A stretch of DNA of 64,000 bases. It comes from Streptomyces sp. NBC_00440 (GTDB taxonomy: Bacteria; Actinomycetota; Actinomycetes; Streptomycetales; Streptomycetaceae). Of the stretch, positions 52,421 through 63,364 are shown piece by piece. The notes beneath the pieces were generated by a model. That model was not told where the DNA came from, ran no database searches, and saw only the letters and a program-made list of their open reading frames with translations. The stretch covers positions 558,001-622,000 of the forward strand of contig NZ_CP107921.1 in the NCBI RefSeq assembly GCF_036014215.1, in the 5' to 3' direction. Position numbers and translations under genes: made by a program. Each line of letters opens with the position of its first letter. Within the stretch, counting starts at the first letter, position 1.

Positions 52421-54312
52421 CGTACGGCCTCCTTCGACGTGGGCGTACCGGCTGCCCCGCCATCGGCTCCGGCCGCGGTGCTCTCCACCCCGGGGCCGCC
52501 CGCCCCGGCTCCGCCGGCAGCGGCGCGACCCGCCGCACCGCTGTCCGGTGCGGCCCGGCTGCCCGGCAGGTCACCGGCCGCGGTGCCGTCCCCGGCCGCC
52601 GTCTCCTCACCGGTGCTGCGCGCTACCAGCGCCCGGTAGCCGGGCTGGTCGCGCATCAGCTCGACGTGGCTGCCGGCAGCGGCGGCCACGCCGTCCACCA
52701 GGTAGTACACGGTGTCGGCCCGCTCCAGGAACAGCGGTGAGGTGGTGGTGACCAGGGTCGTGCGGCCGGTGCGGGCCTCCTTCACCCGGGCCGCGACGGC
52801 CGCCTCGGTGTGCGCGTCGACCGCCGACGTGGGATCGACCGCCAGCAGTACTTCGGGGTCGGCCAGCAGGGCCCCGGCGAGCCGGATCCGCTGCCGCTGG
52901 CCGCCGGAGAGATTGCGGCCCATGGCGTCGACCGCCGAGCCGAGCCCGTCAGGGAGACCCGCGACGACGTCCTCGGCCACCGCGGTGTGGAGCGCACCGG
53001 CGATGGCGTCGTCGTCCCGGTCCTGCCGGCCCACGAGGGCCTCGCGCAGCGTTCCCGCGAACAGGTACGCCTCATTGTCCGCGACCAGGATCCGCGCCCT
53101 CACCTGCGCCGCGGAAACCGCGTCGAGCCGCACGGGGCCCCAGGTGACGTCCGAAGCGGTGAACCGGCCGAGCCGGTCGACCACCGCGGCCGTCTCCGCG
53201 GGCCGGGCGCTGACCAGTGCCGTCAGCAGCCCGGGCGCCGCCTCGGTACCGGACGTGGGATCACGCAGTACGGACGGCCGCTCCGGGGCGGCCGCGGGGC
53301 CATGGTGCTCGGCCGGTCCCGCGTGCGGTCCCAGCGTGAGGAACCGCACCACCCGGCGGGCCGCTACCAGACCCCGGCTGATGCCGTAACCGCCCTCGAT
53401 GAGGAAGGTCACCGGGGCCACGAGAACCGCCACATAGCCGTACACCGCCACCAGTTGGCCCACTGTGATCGTCCCCTCGGCCGCCATCCGGGCCGCGAGC
53501 CAGGTGACGGCTGCGAGGAAGAGCGCGGGCAGCCCCACCGCGAGCGCCTGGATCCAGCTGGTCACGGCGCCCACCCGGTACCCCTCCGCGCGGAGGCGCT
53601 GCGAACCGGCGCGGTAGCGGTCGGCGTACAGCCCCTTGCCGCCGAGGCCGCCGAGGACCCGCAGTCCGCCCACGAGATCGGTGAGCAGGGCGGTGAGTTC
53701 GCCCTGGCTCTGCCGGTAGGCGGACTCGGCCCCCTGCAGACGCCCGAGGAGCGGCCCGATCACGACGGCGAGCAGCGGTACGCCGAGCAGCAGGACGGCC
53801 ATGAGGAGCGGTGACACGGAGAACAGCAGACCGGCCACCACGAAGTACGCCACCACGGCTCCGACCCCGGGCCCGGTGACCGTGAGGGTCTCGCTGATGC
53901 GTGCCACATCGCTGCCGCCGATCGTGGCGACCTCACCGGCCGTCACCCGGAGGGGCAGTGCGGCCCCCAGCCGGGTGGAGTGCCGCACGACTGCCTGCAC
54001 CGTGCGGAAGGCCGCGTCCATCCTGACCTTGGTCATGGTGCGGTGGCGCATGATGCCGAGCCAGGCGTTCAGCACTCCGACGGCCAGCAGCGCGGCGGTC
54101 CAGCGGAGCAGCGTCCCCGGGTTTCCGGCCCTGAGTCCTCCGTCGATCGCCCGGGACAGCAGATAGGGCGGCAGCGTGAGACCGATCATCCACGCGCTGC
54201 CCAGCAGGGCGCCCGCGACGATTCTGCGGCGCTGCACGACCACCAGCCACCACAGGTAGCGCCGGGCGCTCCGGCTGTCGGGGGTGCCCGGGTCCGTCGG
54301 TATGACCACCAT
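52417..54312 (-). CDS. ABC exporter half-transporter with degenerate ATPase domain
   Basis: 631 residues from ATG 54312; a much longer open frame upstream is antisense to other genes. The membrane domain (about 25-330) is a normal exporter fold. In the ATPase domain the Walker A GxxGxGKS/T is absent (LLTALVSARPAETAAVV in its place), Walker B reads LAVDPTSAVD with the catalytic Glu replaced by Pro, and the H-loop has Ser (TTTSPLFL). The signature NLSGGQRQR is intact. The last ~60 residues are Gly/Ala-rich and disordered. It is the non-hydrolysing half of a heterodimer. Confidence 0.88.
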   Translation of the reverse strand: MVVIPTDPGTPDSRSARRYLWWLVVVQRRRIVAGALLGSAWMIGLTLPPYLLSRAIDGGLRAGNPGTLLRWTAALLAVGVLNAWLGIMRHRTMTKVRMDAAFRTVQAVVRHSTRLGAALPLRVTAGEVATIGGSDVARISETLTVTGPGVGAVVAYFVVAGLLFSVSPLLMAVLLLGVPLLAVVIGPLLGRLQGAESAYRQSQGELTALLTDLVGGLRVLGGLGGKGLYADRYRAGSQRLRAEGYRVGAVTSWIQALAVGLPALFLAAVTWLAARMAAEGTITVGQLVAVYGYVAVLVAPVTFLIEGGYGISRGLVAARRVVRFLTLGPHAGPAEHHGPAAAPERPSVLRDPTSGTEAAPGLLTALVSARPAETAAVVDRLGRFTASDVTWGPVRLDAVSAAQVRARILVADNEAYLFAGTLREALVGRQDRDDDAIAGALHTAVAEDVVAGLPDGLGSAVDAMGRNLSGGQRQRIRLAGALLADPEVLLAVDPTSAVDAHTEAAVAARVKEARTGRTTLVTTTSPLFLERADTVYYLVDGVAAAAGSHVELMRDQPGYRALVARSTGEETAAGDGTAAGDLPGSRAAPDSGAAGRAAAGGAGAGGPGVESTAAGADGGAAGTPTSKEAVR

Positions 54313-54380
54313 GGGCAGGACTTTACTTTCCCTGTACCTGCGCTCCGGGGCCGGGCGATCCCGTGCGGTGCGGCCGGTGC

Positions 54381-55088
54381 TCAGAATCCGTGGCCGGACG
54401 CCTCCGCAGCCGGGTGCGCCTGGTGCACGACGGCACCGGAGCGGCGGAGCGCGACGAAGCGGCGGCCCTCCTCCTGCCACTGCCCGGCCGCGCTCCAGCC
54501 GGCCGCGCGTGCGTGGCCCAGGAGCGCGCGTACGCCGACCCGGGCCCAGGGGAAGTCGGCCCCGGCGCCGCCTCTGCCGTCGTCGACGCGGACGCGTACG
54601 CACTCGTCGACATCGACCGGGGCGGCCTCGGCCAGCAACAGCCCTTGAGGGGCGATGAGTTGCGCGGCCCTGCCGAGCAGGGTGCGCGGGTCGCCGCCGA
54701 TGCCGATGTTGCCGTCGATGAGCAGCGCCGTACCCCACCGCCCCTCCCCCGGCAGCCGGTCGAACACGGAGCGGCACAGCGCGGGCGCTCCGGCGCGTGC
54801 GGTGCGGGCGACGGCCGCGGGGCTGACGTCGACGCCGAGGGCCCGGTGGCCGAGACCGGCCAGTGCGGCGACCAGTCGGCCGGGGCCGCAGCCGATGTCC
54901 AGGACGGTCCCCTCGCACCGGGCGAGCACGGACATGTCGGCACGGTCGGCGCCCGCGCACCAGCGTTCCACGTCGAGCGGAAGGAGCCAGCCGTCTGCGC
55001 GGCGGAGGAACAGCGGGCCGCGTCCGGTGCGCAGGGCGTCGGTGTACGGATCGGACTGCCAGCAGCGGGCCCGCACGGGCGCGCTCAC
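54381..55088 (-). CDS. class I SAM-dependent methyltransferase
   Basis: 235 residues from GTG 55088, overlapping the DUF2064 stop (GTGA). Motif I is VLDIGCGPGRLVAAL, followed by LGVDVSP, and GTALLIDGNIGIGGDP at motif IV. Substrate unknown. It is third in a GT2-DUF2064-methyltransferase operon, often seen conserved in Streptomyces, and may continue into the ABC exporter genes 68 bp downstream. Confidence 0.88.
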   Translation of the reverse strand: MSAPVRARCWQSDPYTDALRTGRGPLFLRRADGWLLPLDVERWCAGADRADMSVLARCEGTVLDIGCGPGRLVAALAGLGHRALGVDVSPAAVARTARAGAPALCRSVFDRLPGEGRWGTALLIDGNIGIGGDPRTLLGRAAQLIAPQGLLLAEAAPVDVDECVRVRVDDGRGGAGADFPWARVGVRALLGHARAAGWSAAGQWQEEGRRFVALRRSGAVVHQAHPAAEASGHGF

Positions 55089-55765
55089 GTCCGGGCTCCG
55101 GTGCGGTGCGCGGACGGGGCGGTGTCAGGGACGGGAGCGGGTGCTGCGGCAGCGATGCCCGCGAAGGCTGCCGCGAAACCGCTGTGCGGAATGGCGGCGG
55201 CCACCGTCCGTACGTCGTCGGCGGTGTCGACGTCGCGCAGCTCGGGCAGATCACGGACGGCGAGCCCGGCATCGGTCAGCCGGGCCCGCTGGGCCGCGCC
55301 GGTCCCCGGGGTCGACATGGGAACGCCGCGGATCAGTTCGGGGCGGGGTTCCGCGAATCCGAGTGCCCAGAACCCGCCGTCGGCGGCCGGACCGAACCAG
55401 GCGTCGCAGCCGCTCCAGCCGCCGGGTCCGAGCACGGGGGCCAGCAGTGCGGGGGTGAGTTGCGGGGTGTCCATGCCGACGAGCAGTGCGGGGCCGGTAC
55501 AGAGGGCGAACGCCGCGGCGAGCCGTTCGTCGAGTCCGCCGCCGCTCTGCGGTACGACCTCGATACCGGGCGGCAGCCACTTACCCGGCGCGCCTTCGAG
55601 CACCAGGATCCGGCGGCGGGCGGGGCAGTCCAGGACCGCTGTGAGCGTGTCGCTGAGCGCGGCCTCGGCGATCTGCGCCGCCTGCTGCGGGGTGTAGGGC
55701 GGCGTGAGCCGGGTCTTGACCCGGCCCGGCAGCGGCTCCTTGGCGATGACGAGCAGCGTGGTCAT
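55085..55765 (-). CDS. DUF2064 (TIGR04282-like) glycosyltransferase-fold protein
   Basis: 226 residues from ATG 55765, overlapping the GT2 stop (ATGA). Typical features are LLVIAKEPLPGRVKTRLTPP at the start, LLVGMDTPQLTP with the metal-binding Asp, and GPAADGGFWALGF. The family has a nucleotidyl/glycosyl-transferase A fold and often neighbours GT2 enzymes. The exact reaction is not known to me. The last 30 residues are Pro/Ala-rich. Confidence 0.85.
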   Translation of the reverse strand: MTTLLVIAKEPLPGRVKTRLTPPYTPQQAAQIAEAALSDTLTAVLDCPARRRILVLEGAPGKWLPPGIEVVPQSGGGLDERLAAAFALCTGPALLVGMDTPQLTPALLAPVLGPGGWSGCDAWFGPAADGGFWALGFAEPRPELIRGVPMSTPGTGAAQRARLTDAGLAVRDLPELRDVDTADDVRTVAAAIPHSGFAAAFAGIAAAAPAPVPDTAPSAHRTGART

Positions 55766-56493
55766 CGCACCGCCGTCACGGCGGGCGCGGGGCGGTTCAG
55801 TACGGAACGCATGTCGCCCACCGCCTGCCAGGTGCCCCGCCAGGTGCCCGTGACCTTGGACTTCCCGGTGCGCGGCCGGTAGGGCACGTCCTGCTCGGTG
55901 ATCCGCCACCCCGCGTCGGCCGCTCGTACGACCATCTCCAGCGGGTAGCCGCTGCGCCGGTCGGTCAGTTCGAGGCCGAGCAGCGCCGTACGGCGGGCGG
56001 CGCGCATCGGGCCGAGGTCGCGCAGGCGCAGCCCGGTGCGGGTGTGCAGCATCCGGGAGAGCGCGTAGTTGCCCGCGCGGGCGTGCAGCGGCCAGGCGCC
56101 GCGCCCGGTGGGACGCCGGCGGCCCAGCACGAGGTCGGACTCGCCGTCAGTGACCCGGCGGACGAGGCCGGTCAGCAGCCCGGGATCCAGCGAGCCGTCG
56201 CAGTCGCAGAAGCACACCAGCTCAGCGGTCGCGGCGCGCAGGCCCGCGTGGCAGGCGGCGCCGAAGCCGCGGCGGGGTTCGTGGACGACGGTGGCCCCGA
56301 GGTCGGCGGCGATGGCGGCCGAACCGTCGGTCGAGCCGTTGTCGACCACGAGTGCCCGCCAGCCGGACGGGATGCGCTCCAGCACCCGGGGCAGCGCTCC
56401 GGCTTCGTCGAGGCAGGGGAGGACGACGTCCACCGCCATGGGGGGCACGGGGTTCGGGGGCCTCAGAGGCGTCAGGTCGGTCACGTCCCTCAC
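55762..56493 (-). CDS. family 2 glycosyltransferase
   Basis: 243 residues from GTG 56493 (GTG 56484 is an alternative). The GT-A fold is clear: VDVVLPCLDEAGALPRVLE, VVDNGSTDGSA, GFGAACHAGLRAATAELV and the metal-binding CDCDGSLDPG. It resembles DPM/undecaprenyl-type transferases, but no membrane helix follows. It is the first gene of the operon and is divergent from the response regulator gene across 114 bp. Confidence 0.9.
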   Translation of the reverse strand: MRDVTDLTPLRPPNPVPPMAVDVVLPCLDEAGALPRVLERIPSGWRALVVDNGSTDGSAAIAADLGATVVHEPRRGFGAACHAGLRAATAELVCFCDCDGSLDPGLLTGLVRRVTDGESDLVLGRRRPTGRGAWPLHARAGNYALSRMLHTRTGLRLRDLGPMRAARRTALLGLELTDRRSGYPLEMVVRAADAGWRITEQDVPYRPRTGKSKVTGTWRGTWQAVGDMRSVLNRPAPAVTAVR

Positions 56494-56607
56494 CGTACGA
56501 AGCAAACGGAGCGCGATGGCTCTTCCGCTCCTTACGAAACGCGGACGTCCGCGCGCAACCACCCGGTCGACCGTCCGTTCGCCGCGCCGCGGTGACACGC
56601 TGGGGTC

Positions 56608-57462
56608 ATGCAGAACCCGCACCCCGCCATCGCCCCGCCCCGCGTGCTGGTCGTCGACGACGACCCGACCGTCTCCGAAGTCGTCGCCGGCTACCTCGAC
56701 CGGGCCGGGTACTCAGTGGACCGCGCGGCCGACGGCCCGGCCGCCCTGGAGTGCGCGGCGCGTTCCCGGCCCGATCTGGTGGTGCTCGATCTGATGCTGC
56801 CGGGCATGGACGGTCTGGAGGTGTGCCGGGTGCTGCGGGACCGCGGCCCGGTCCCGGTGATCATGCTGACCGCGCGCGGCGACGAGGACGACCGGATCCT
56901 CGGGCTCGAAATAGGCGCGGACGACTACGTCACCAAGCCGTTCAGCCCGCGTGAACTGGTGCTCCGCGTCGACTCGGTGCTGCGGCGCAGCCGTTCGGGC
57001 GGCGACCGGCCGGGGCCGCTGCTGCACGCCGCGGGGGTCACGGTGGACCCCGCGGCCCGGCGTGCCACCAAGGACGGACGCGAACTCGCCCTGACGCTGC
57101 GGGAGTTCGATCTGCTGGCCTATCTGATCGGACATCCGGGGCAGGCCTGCGGCCGGGAGCAGCTGATGCACGAGGTGTGGGGCTGGGAGTTCGGCGATCT
57201 GTCGACGGTCACGGTCCATGTGCGCCGGCTCCGCGGCAAGATCGAGGACGATCCCGCCGCACCGAGGCTGATCCGGACCGTGTGGGGGGTCGGGTACCGG
57301 TTCGAGGACGGTACGGGCCCCGGGAGCGCGGAGTCGGGCGGGGGCCTGGAATCCGGTGCGGGCGGGGGCTCGGATGCCGGTGCGGGCTCGGATGCCGACG
57401 CGGGCGCTGATGCCGGTGCGGGCGAGGCCCGGTCCGGGTCGGGAGAGGCGGGCGCGCGATGA
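56608..57462 (+). CDS. OmpR-family response regulator
   Basis: 284 residues from ATG 56608. The receiver domain has phospho-acceptor Asp61 in LDLMLPGMDG, acidic triad VVDDDP and Lys in VTKPFSP. A Trans_reg_C winged helix lies at about 140-230 (HEVWGWEFGDLSTVTVHVRR). The last ~50 residues are a Gly/Ser/Ala/Asp-rich tail built of short repeats with no known role. Its stop overlaps the kinase ATG (ATGA), so the pair is coupled. Confidence 0.95.
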   Translation: MQNPHPAIAPPRVLVVDDDPTVSEVVAGYLDRAGYSVDRAADGPAALECAARSRPDLVVLDLMLPGMDGLEVCRVLRDRGPVPVIMLTARGDEDDRILGLEIGADDYVTKPFSPRELVLRVDSVLRRSRSGGDRPGPLLHAAGVTVDPAARRATKDGRELALTLREFDLLAYLIGHPGQACGREQLMHEVWGWEFGDLSTVTVHVRRLRGKIEDDPAAPRLIRTVWGVGYRFEDGTGPGSAESGGGLESGAGGGSDAGAGSDADAGADAGAGEARSGSGEAGAR

Positions 57463-58568
57463 AGGATCTGCTGCTGATCGCCCTGTACGCGTTCCTCGGC
57501 GCCGGTGCGGCCGGGCTGATCGGGGCCGGCGCCCTGTGGCGGCTGCGCCACCGCTCGGTCGCCCTGTCGCTCACTGTCATCTCGGCCGTCGCGGTGACCG
57601 CGATGCTCGCGGGGACGCTGGCGGTGGCCAGAGCGATGTTCCTGTCGCCGCACGACCTCAAGGTGGTGACGCTGGTGGTGGCGATGGCCGCCGTGGTCTC
57701 GCTGGCGACCGCGCTGCTGCTCGGCCGCTGGGTCGTCGCGGGCAGCAGGGCACTGACGCTGGCCACGCGGTCCTTCGGCGACGGGGGCGACTTCGCCGTA
57801 CCGGGTGGGGCGCCCACCGCCGAACTGGCCGACCTGGGAAGGGAGCTCGCCGCGACGAGCGAGAAGCTGGCGGCGTCACGCCGCCGTGAGCAGGCACTTG
57901 AGACCTCGCGGCGTGAGCTGGTCGCCTGGATCTCGCACGATCTGCGGACTCCGCTCGCCGGGTTGCGGGCGATGTCCGAGGCGCTGGAGGACGGGATGGC
58001 CGCCGACCCCGAGCGCTACTTCCGGCAGATCCGCACCGAGGTGGACCGGATGAACACCATGGTCGGCGACCTCTTCGAACTGTCCCGCATCCATGCGGGG
58101 GCGCTCACGCTGACGCCGATCCGGATGTCCGTGTACGACCTGGTGGGCGACGCGCTGGCCGGGGCGGACCCGCTGGCCCGCGAGCACGGCGTCCGGCTGG
58201 AGGGGGGCGGGGTGGAGCCGCTGCCCGTCGATGTGGACGGCAAGGAGATGACCAGGGTCCTGGCCAATCTGCTGGTCAACGCCATCCACCGGACACCGGC
58301 CGACGGCACGGTGGCGATCGCGGCCGAGCAGCGGGCCGGCTCCGTCGTCCTCTCGGTGACCGACGGCTGTGGCGGCATCCCGGAGGACGATCTGGCGCGG
58401 GTCTTCGACACCGGCTGGCGGGGCACCGAGGCCCGCACGCCCCCGGCGGGCGCCGGTCTCGGCCTGGCCATCGTGCGCGGCATCGTGGAGGCGCACGCCG
58501 GTCAGGCCGCGGTGCGCAACGTGACCGGCGGCTGCCGCTTCGAGGTCACCCTGCCCGCGGCTCGCTGA
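57459..58568 (+). CDS. sensor histidine kinase
   Basis: 369 residues from ATG 57459. Two or three N-terminal helices (LLLIALYAFLGAGAAGLIGA, SLTVISAVAVTAMLAGTLAV, VVTLVVAMAAVVSLATALLL) with almost no extracellular loop suggest sensing within the membrane. A HAMP-like linker leads to the H-box ISHDLRTPLAG (His160), N-box RVLANLLVNAI, and GIPEDDLARVFD...GLGLAIVRGIV for ATP binding. It phosphorylates the coupled response regulator. A hairpin follows the gene. Confidence 0.95.
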   Translation: MKDLLLIALYAFLGAGAAGLIGAGALWRLRHRSVALSLTVISAVAVTAMLAGTLAVARAMFLSPHDLKVVTLVVAMAAVVSLATALLLGRWVVAGSRALTLATRSFGDGGDFAVPGGAPTAELADLGRELAATSEKLAASRRREQALETSRRELVAWISHDLRTPLAGLRAMSEALEDGMAADPERYFRQIRTEVDRMNTMVGDLFELSRIHAGALTLTPIRMSVYDLVGDALAGADPLAREHGVRLEGGGVEPLPVDVDGKEMTRVLANLLVNAIHRTPADGTVAIAAEQRAGSVVLSVTDGCGGIPEDDLARVFDTGWRGTEARTPPAGAGLGLAIVRGIVEAHAGQAAVRNVTGGCRFEVTLPAAR

Positions 58569-58603
58569 TAGCCGGGCCGCTTGGACCAGGGACGACCGGC
58601 AGA

Positions 58604-58656
58604 CGGCAGGACACCACGCGGGAAACCGTTGCCGCCTCCCGGGTGGTGTCCTGCCG
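58604..58656. terminator. hairpin between kinase and argG genes
   Basis: CGGCAGGACACCAC (58604-58617) pairs exactly with GTGGTGTCCTGCCG (58643-58656); the 25-base loop can pair further. It separates convergent genes. Confidence 0.8.
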
Positions 58657-58668
58657 CCGGACCGGTGG

Positions 58669-60153
<1,485 letters not shown>

Positions 60154-60396
60154 AAAGCGGGTGTGCTGAGCCCCGCTTCCGGCCGGCACGGTGAGCCCGG
60201 CGGGGCGGGTCCGGCGATCGCGGTGCCGGGGCGGCGGGGCGGGGCCCGCCGCCCCGGGAAACGCGGCGTGGCCTGGACGTATGAGCGCTCGGAGGGTCAC
60301 TGTCAGTGGGGCGCGGCAGACTGACGGTAGCCACTGCACAACGTAGTCGGTGCAGTCGGCATAAACGGCGTACCGGAACGTACGAGAGGTGTCGTC

Positions 60397-61482
60397 ATGA
60401 CCGAGGTACTACTGACGGTGGGCACGCGCAAGGGCCTCTTCATCGGCCGCAGATCCGGCGGGGTCTGGCAGTTCGACGGCCCGCACTTCAACGCACAGGC
60501 GGTGTACTCGATCGCCATCGACACGCGTCACTCCCGGCCGAGAGTGCTGGTCGGCGGGGACAGCGCGCACTGGGGTCCGTCGGTGTTCCACTCCGACGAT
60601 CTCGGGACGAGCTGGGCCGAGGCGAAGAAACCCGCGGTGAAGTTCCCCAAGGACACGGGCGCGTCGCTGGAGCGGGTGTGGCAGCTCCATCCGGCCGGGC
60701 CGGCCGCTCCGGACGTGGTGTACGCGGGCACGGAGCCCGCCGCGCTCTTCCGCTCCGAGGACCGGGGGGAGACATTCGAGCTGGTGCGGCCGCTCTGGGA
60801 GCACCCGACCCGGGCGAAGTGGGTGCCGGGCGGAGGCGGCGAGGCGGTGCACACGGTGGTCACCGACGGCCGCAGCGCCGACGCCGTGACGGTCGCGGTC
60901 TCCACGGCCGGGGTGTTCCGCTCCCGGGACGGCGGCTCGGCCTGGGAGCCGTCCAACAGAGGCGTGTCGGCGGTCTTCCTGCCTGATCCCGAGCCGGAGT
61001 TCGGGCAGTGCGTCCACAAGATCGCCCAGGATGCCGGGGACCCGGACCGGCTGTATCTGCAGAATCACTGGGGTGTGTACCGCAGCGACGACGCGGGCTC
61101 CACCTGGGCCGACATCGGCGCGGGGCTGCCCTCCACCTTCGGCTTCGCGGTCGCCGCCCACCCGCACCGCCCCGGCACTGCCTATGTCTTCCCCATCACG
61201 GCCGACTCGGATCGCGTCCCGGCGGACCGCAAGTGCCGTGTCTACCGCACCAGTGACGCCGGAGCGAGCTGGGAGGCGCTCTCGGCCGGGCTGCCCGGGG
61301 GCGCGCACTACGGCACCGTGCTGCGCGACGCGCTCCGTACGGACGACGCCGACCCGGCGGGGGTGTACTTCGGCAACCGCAACGGCGAGGTGTACGCGAG
61401 CGCGGACGACGGCGACACCTGGCAGCAGCTCGCCTCGCATCTGCCCGATGTGCTCTGCGTACGGGCGGCGGTGATCGCCTGA
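60397..61482 (+). CDS. BNR/Asp-box beta-propeller protein (sialidase/Vps10-like fold)
   Basis: 361 residues from ATG 60397, with GAGAGG upstream. Six Asp-box motifs (S/T-x-D-x-G-x-T-W/F) mark the blades: SDDLGTSW, SEDRGETF, SRDGGSAW, SDDAGSTW, TSDAGASW and SADDGDTW. Catalytic sialidase residues (Arg triad, Tyr) are not recognised. There is no signal peptide, so it is cytoplasmic and probably not a sialidase. Homologues are annotated as WD40/YVTN or exo-alpha-sialidase-like; function unknown. Confidence 0.85.
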   Translation: MTEVLLTVGTRKGLFIGRRSGGVWQFDGPHFNAQAVYSIAIDTRHSRPRVLVGGDSAHWGPSVFHSDDLGTSWAEAKKPAVKFPKDTGASLERVWQLHPAGPAAPDVVYAGTEPAALFRSEDRGETFELVRPLWEHPTRAKWVPGGGGEAVHTVVTDGRSADAVTVAVSTAGVFRSRDGGSAWEPSNRGVSAVFLPDPEPEFGQCVHKIAQDAGDPDRLYLQNHWGVYRSDDAGSTWADIGAGLPSTFGFAVAAHPHRPGTAYVFPITADSDRVPADRKCRVYRTSDAGASWEALSAGLPGGAHYGTVLRDALRTDDADPAGVYFGNRNGEVYASADDGDTWQQLASHLPDVLCVRAAVIA

Positions 61483-61530
61483 CCGCACCCGGGGCGGCGG
61501 CGGTGCGGTCTGCCAGTAGAGTGACGCCCC

Positions 61531-62208
61531 GTGGCAGCACGACCGTTGAATGAAATTGTCGAAGCGGGGTGGGCGCAGGCGCTCGCTCCCGCAGCCGAAC
61601 GGATCACGGCGATGGGCGAGTTCCTGCGCGCCGAGATCGCCGCGGGACGCACCTATCTGCCGTCCGGGGCGAACGTGCTGCGCGCGTTCCAGCAGCCGTT
61701 CGACGAGGTACGCGTGCTGATCGTCGGCCAGGATCCGTATCCGACGCCGGGGCACGCCGTCGGGCTGAGCTTCTCGGTGGCGCCCGATGTGCGTCCGGTG
61801 CCCGGCAGTCTCGACAACATCTTCCGCGAGATGCACGCGGACCTGGGCCTGCCCCGCCCCTCCAACGGTGATCTGACGCCCTGGGCCGAGCAGGGGGTCC
61901 TGCTGCTCAACAGGGCGCTGACCACGGCGCCGCGCAAACCGGCGGCACACCGCGGCAAGGGCTGGGAGGAAGTGACCGAGCAGGCCATCCGCGCCCTGGC
62001 CGCGCGGGGGAAGCCGCTGGTCTCGGTGTTGTGGGGCCGCGACGCCCGAAACCTCCGGCCCCTGCTGGGGAACCTTCCCGCGGTCGAGTCGTCCCACCCC
62101 TCCCCCATGTCGGCGGATCGCGGCTTCTTCGGTTCGCGCCCCTTCAGCCGTACCAACGACCTGCTGGTGCGCCAGGGTGCCCAGCCCGTGGACTGGCGAC
62201 TGCCGTGA
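61531..62208 (+). CDS. ung: uracil-DNA glycosylase (family 1)
   Basis: 225 residues from GTG 61531. The active-site motif [11 protein letters not shown] holds catalytic Asp68, and [18 protein letters not shown] holds the catalytic His and the minor-groove loop. LLLNRALTT gives the uracil-binding strand. It removes uracil from DNA to begin base excision repair. The stop overlaps the next gene by four bases (GTGA). Confidence 0.96.
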   Translation: MAARPLNEIVEAGWAQALAPAAERITAMGEFLRAEIAAGRTYLPSGANVLRAFQQPFDEVRVLIVGQDPYPTPGHAVGLSFSVAPDVRPVPGSLDNIFREMHADLGLPRPSNGDLTPWAEQGVLLLNRALTTAPRKPAAHRGKGWEEVTEQAIRALAARGKPLVSVLWGRDARNLRPLLGNLPAVESSHPSPMSADRGFFGSRPFSRTNDLLVRQGAQPVDWRLP

Positions 62209-63296
62209 CCTGGGTGCTGGGGGTGGACTCCGGCGGCTCCGGGCTCCGGGTCGCACTCGCCGCAGCGCCCGATCCGGCGCTCGCCGAATCCACCACCTCG
62301 GAGACCACAGCTTCCGGATCCACCGCCTCCGGATCCACCGCCTCCGGGCAGCCCTCGGCCTTCGACTCCGTGGCGTCCCGGATTCCGGTACGCACCGGGC
62401 CCCGGGGTATCGAAGCGGCGCATCTGCTGGAGCAGTTGCTGCCCATGGCGGGGGAACTGCTCGGGCGCGCGGGCGGTGCCAGGGTGTCGGCGGTGGCGAT
62501 CGGCGCCGCCGGGATGGCGACGCTCGGGGACGATCTGCGCGCGGAGCTGCCCGCAGCGCTGGAGCGATCCCTCGGTGTACGGCGGCTGGCGCTCGCCGCG
62601 GACGCGGTGACGGCCTACGCGGGAGCCCTGGGCCAGCGGCCCGGAGCTGTCGTCGCCGCGGGTACCGGGATGATCGCGCTGGGCACCGACCTCACCCGGT
62701 GGCGCAGGGCGGACGGCTGGGGGCATCTGCTGGGCGACTGCGGCGGCGGGGCCTGGATCGGCCGGGCCGGTCTGGAGGCCGGGATGCGCGCGCACGACGG
62801 ACGGCGAGGTGGTTCGACCGCGCTCCTGGAGCGGCTGGAGGCGGTCTTCGGACCGGCGGCCGGTCTGCCGGGCGTCCTGTACCCGCGTTCGGACCGGCCA
62901 GCGGTGCTCGCCTCGTTCGCCCCGGAGGTGGCCTGGTGCGCCGGGAGCGACCCCGTGGCGGCCGCGATTCTGCGGGACGCGGCCCGGCAGATCGCCGAAG
63001 CCGCCGCCGCCGTCTGCCCGCCGGAGTCGTCGGGGTCAGGCTCGGGCTGTGAAGTAGCCCTCACGGGTGGTCTGTTCAAGATGGGGGACCCTCTGCTCAC
63101 TCCTGCCCGCGAGGAGTTCGCCGCCCTGCTGCCCTACGCCAGACCTGTGCCGGCGGCCGGGGATCCGCTGGTGGGAGCGGTACTGATCGCCTCCGCGCTC
63201 GCCACGGGGAGTCTCCGGCTGCCACCACATCCACAGCTCTTGCGTGTCGTGGCGGAACAGGATACGCGACAGGGCCGAGACGCAACGGATAAATGA
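62205..63296 (+). CDS. BadF/BadG/BcrA-type ATPase, N-acetylglucosamine kinase-like
   Basis: 363 residues from GTG 62205, overlapping the ung stop. The ASKHA fold shows [13 protein letters not shown] (phosphate 1), [11 protein letters not shown] with [17 protein letters not shown] (phosphate 2 and sugar site), and [15 protein letters not shown] (adenosine). A Ser/Thr/Ala repeat ([19 protein letters not shown]) is inserted at about residues 30-48. It probably phosphorylates GlcNAc or another amino sugar. Coupling to ung looks positional, not functional. Confidence 0.85.
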   Translation: MTWVLGVDSGGSGLRVALAAAPDPALAESTTSETTASGSTASGSTASGQPSAFDSVASRIPVRTGPRGIEAAHLLEQLLPMAGELLGRAGGARVSAVAIGAAGMATLGDDLRAELPAALERSLGVRRLALAADAVTAYAGALGQRPGAVVAAGTGMIALGTDLTRWRRADGWGHLLGDCGGGAWIGRAGLEAGMRAHDGRRGGSTALLERLEAVFGPAAGLPGVLYPRSDRPAVLASFAPEVAWCAGSDPVAAAILRDAARQIAEAAAAVCPPESSGSGSGCEVALTGGLFKMGDPLLTPAREEFAALLPYARPVPAAGDPLVGAVLIASALATGSLRLPPHPQLLRVVAEQDTRQGRDATDK

Positions 63297-63364
63297 GGAC
63301 AGACGCCGCGCGAACGCACCCTCCCCGAACAGCCGGGCCTGCAAAGCCAGTAGCATGCGGCGCC

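Noticed and set aside
54313..55272. Upstream extension of the ABC half-transporter frame to 951 residues
   Set aside because: The extra part is Arg/Pro-rich and lies over the methyltransferase gene in another frame. ATG 54312 gives a normal N-terminus.
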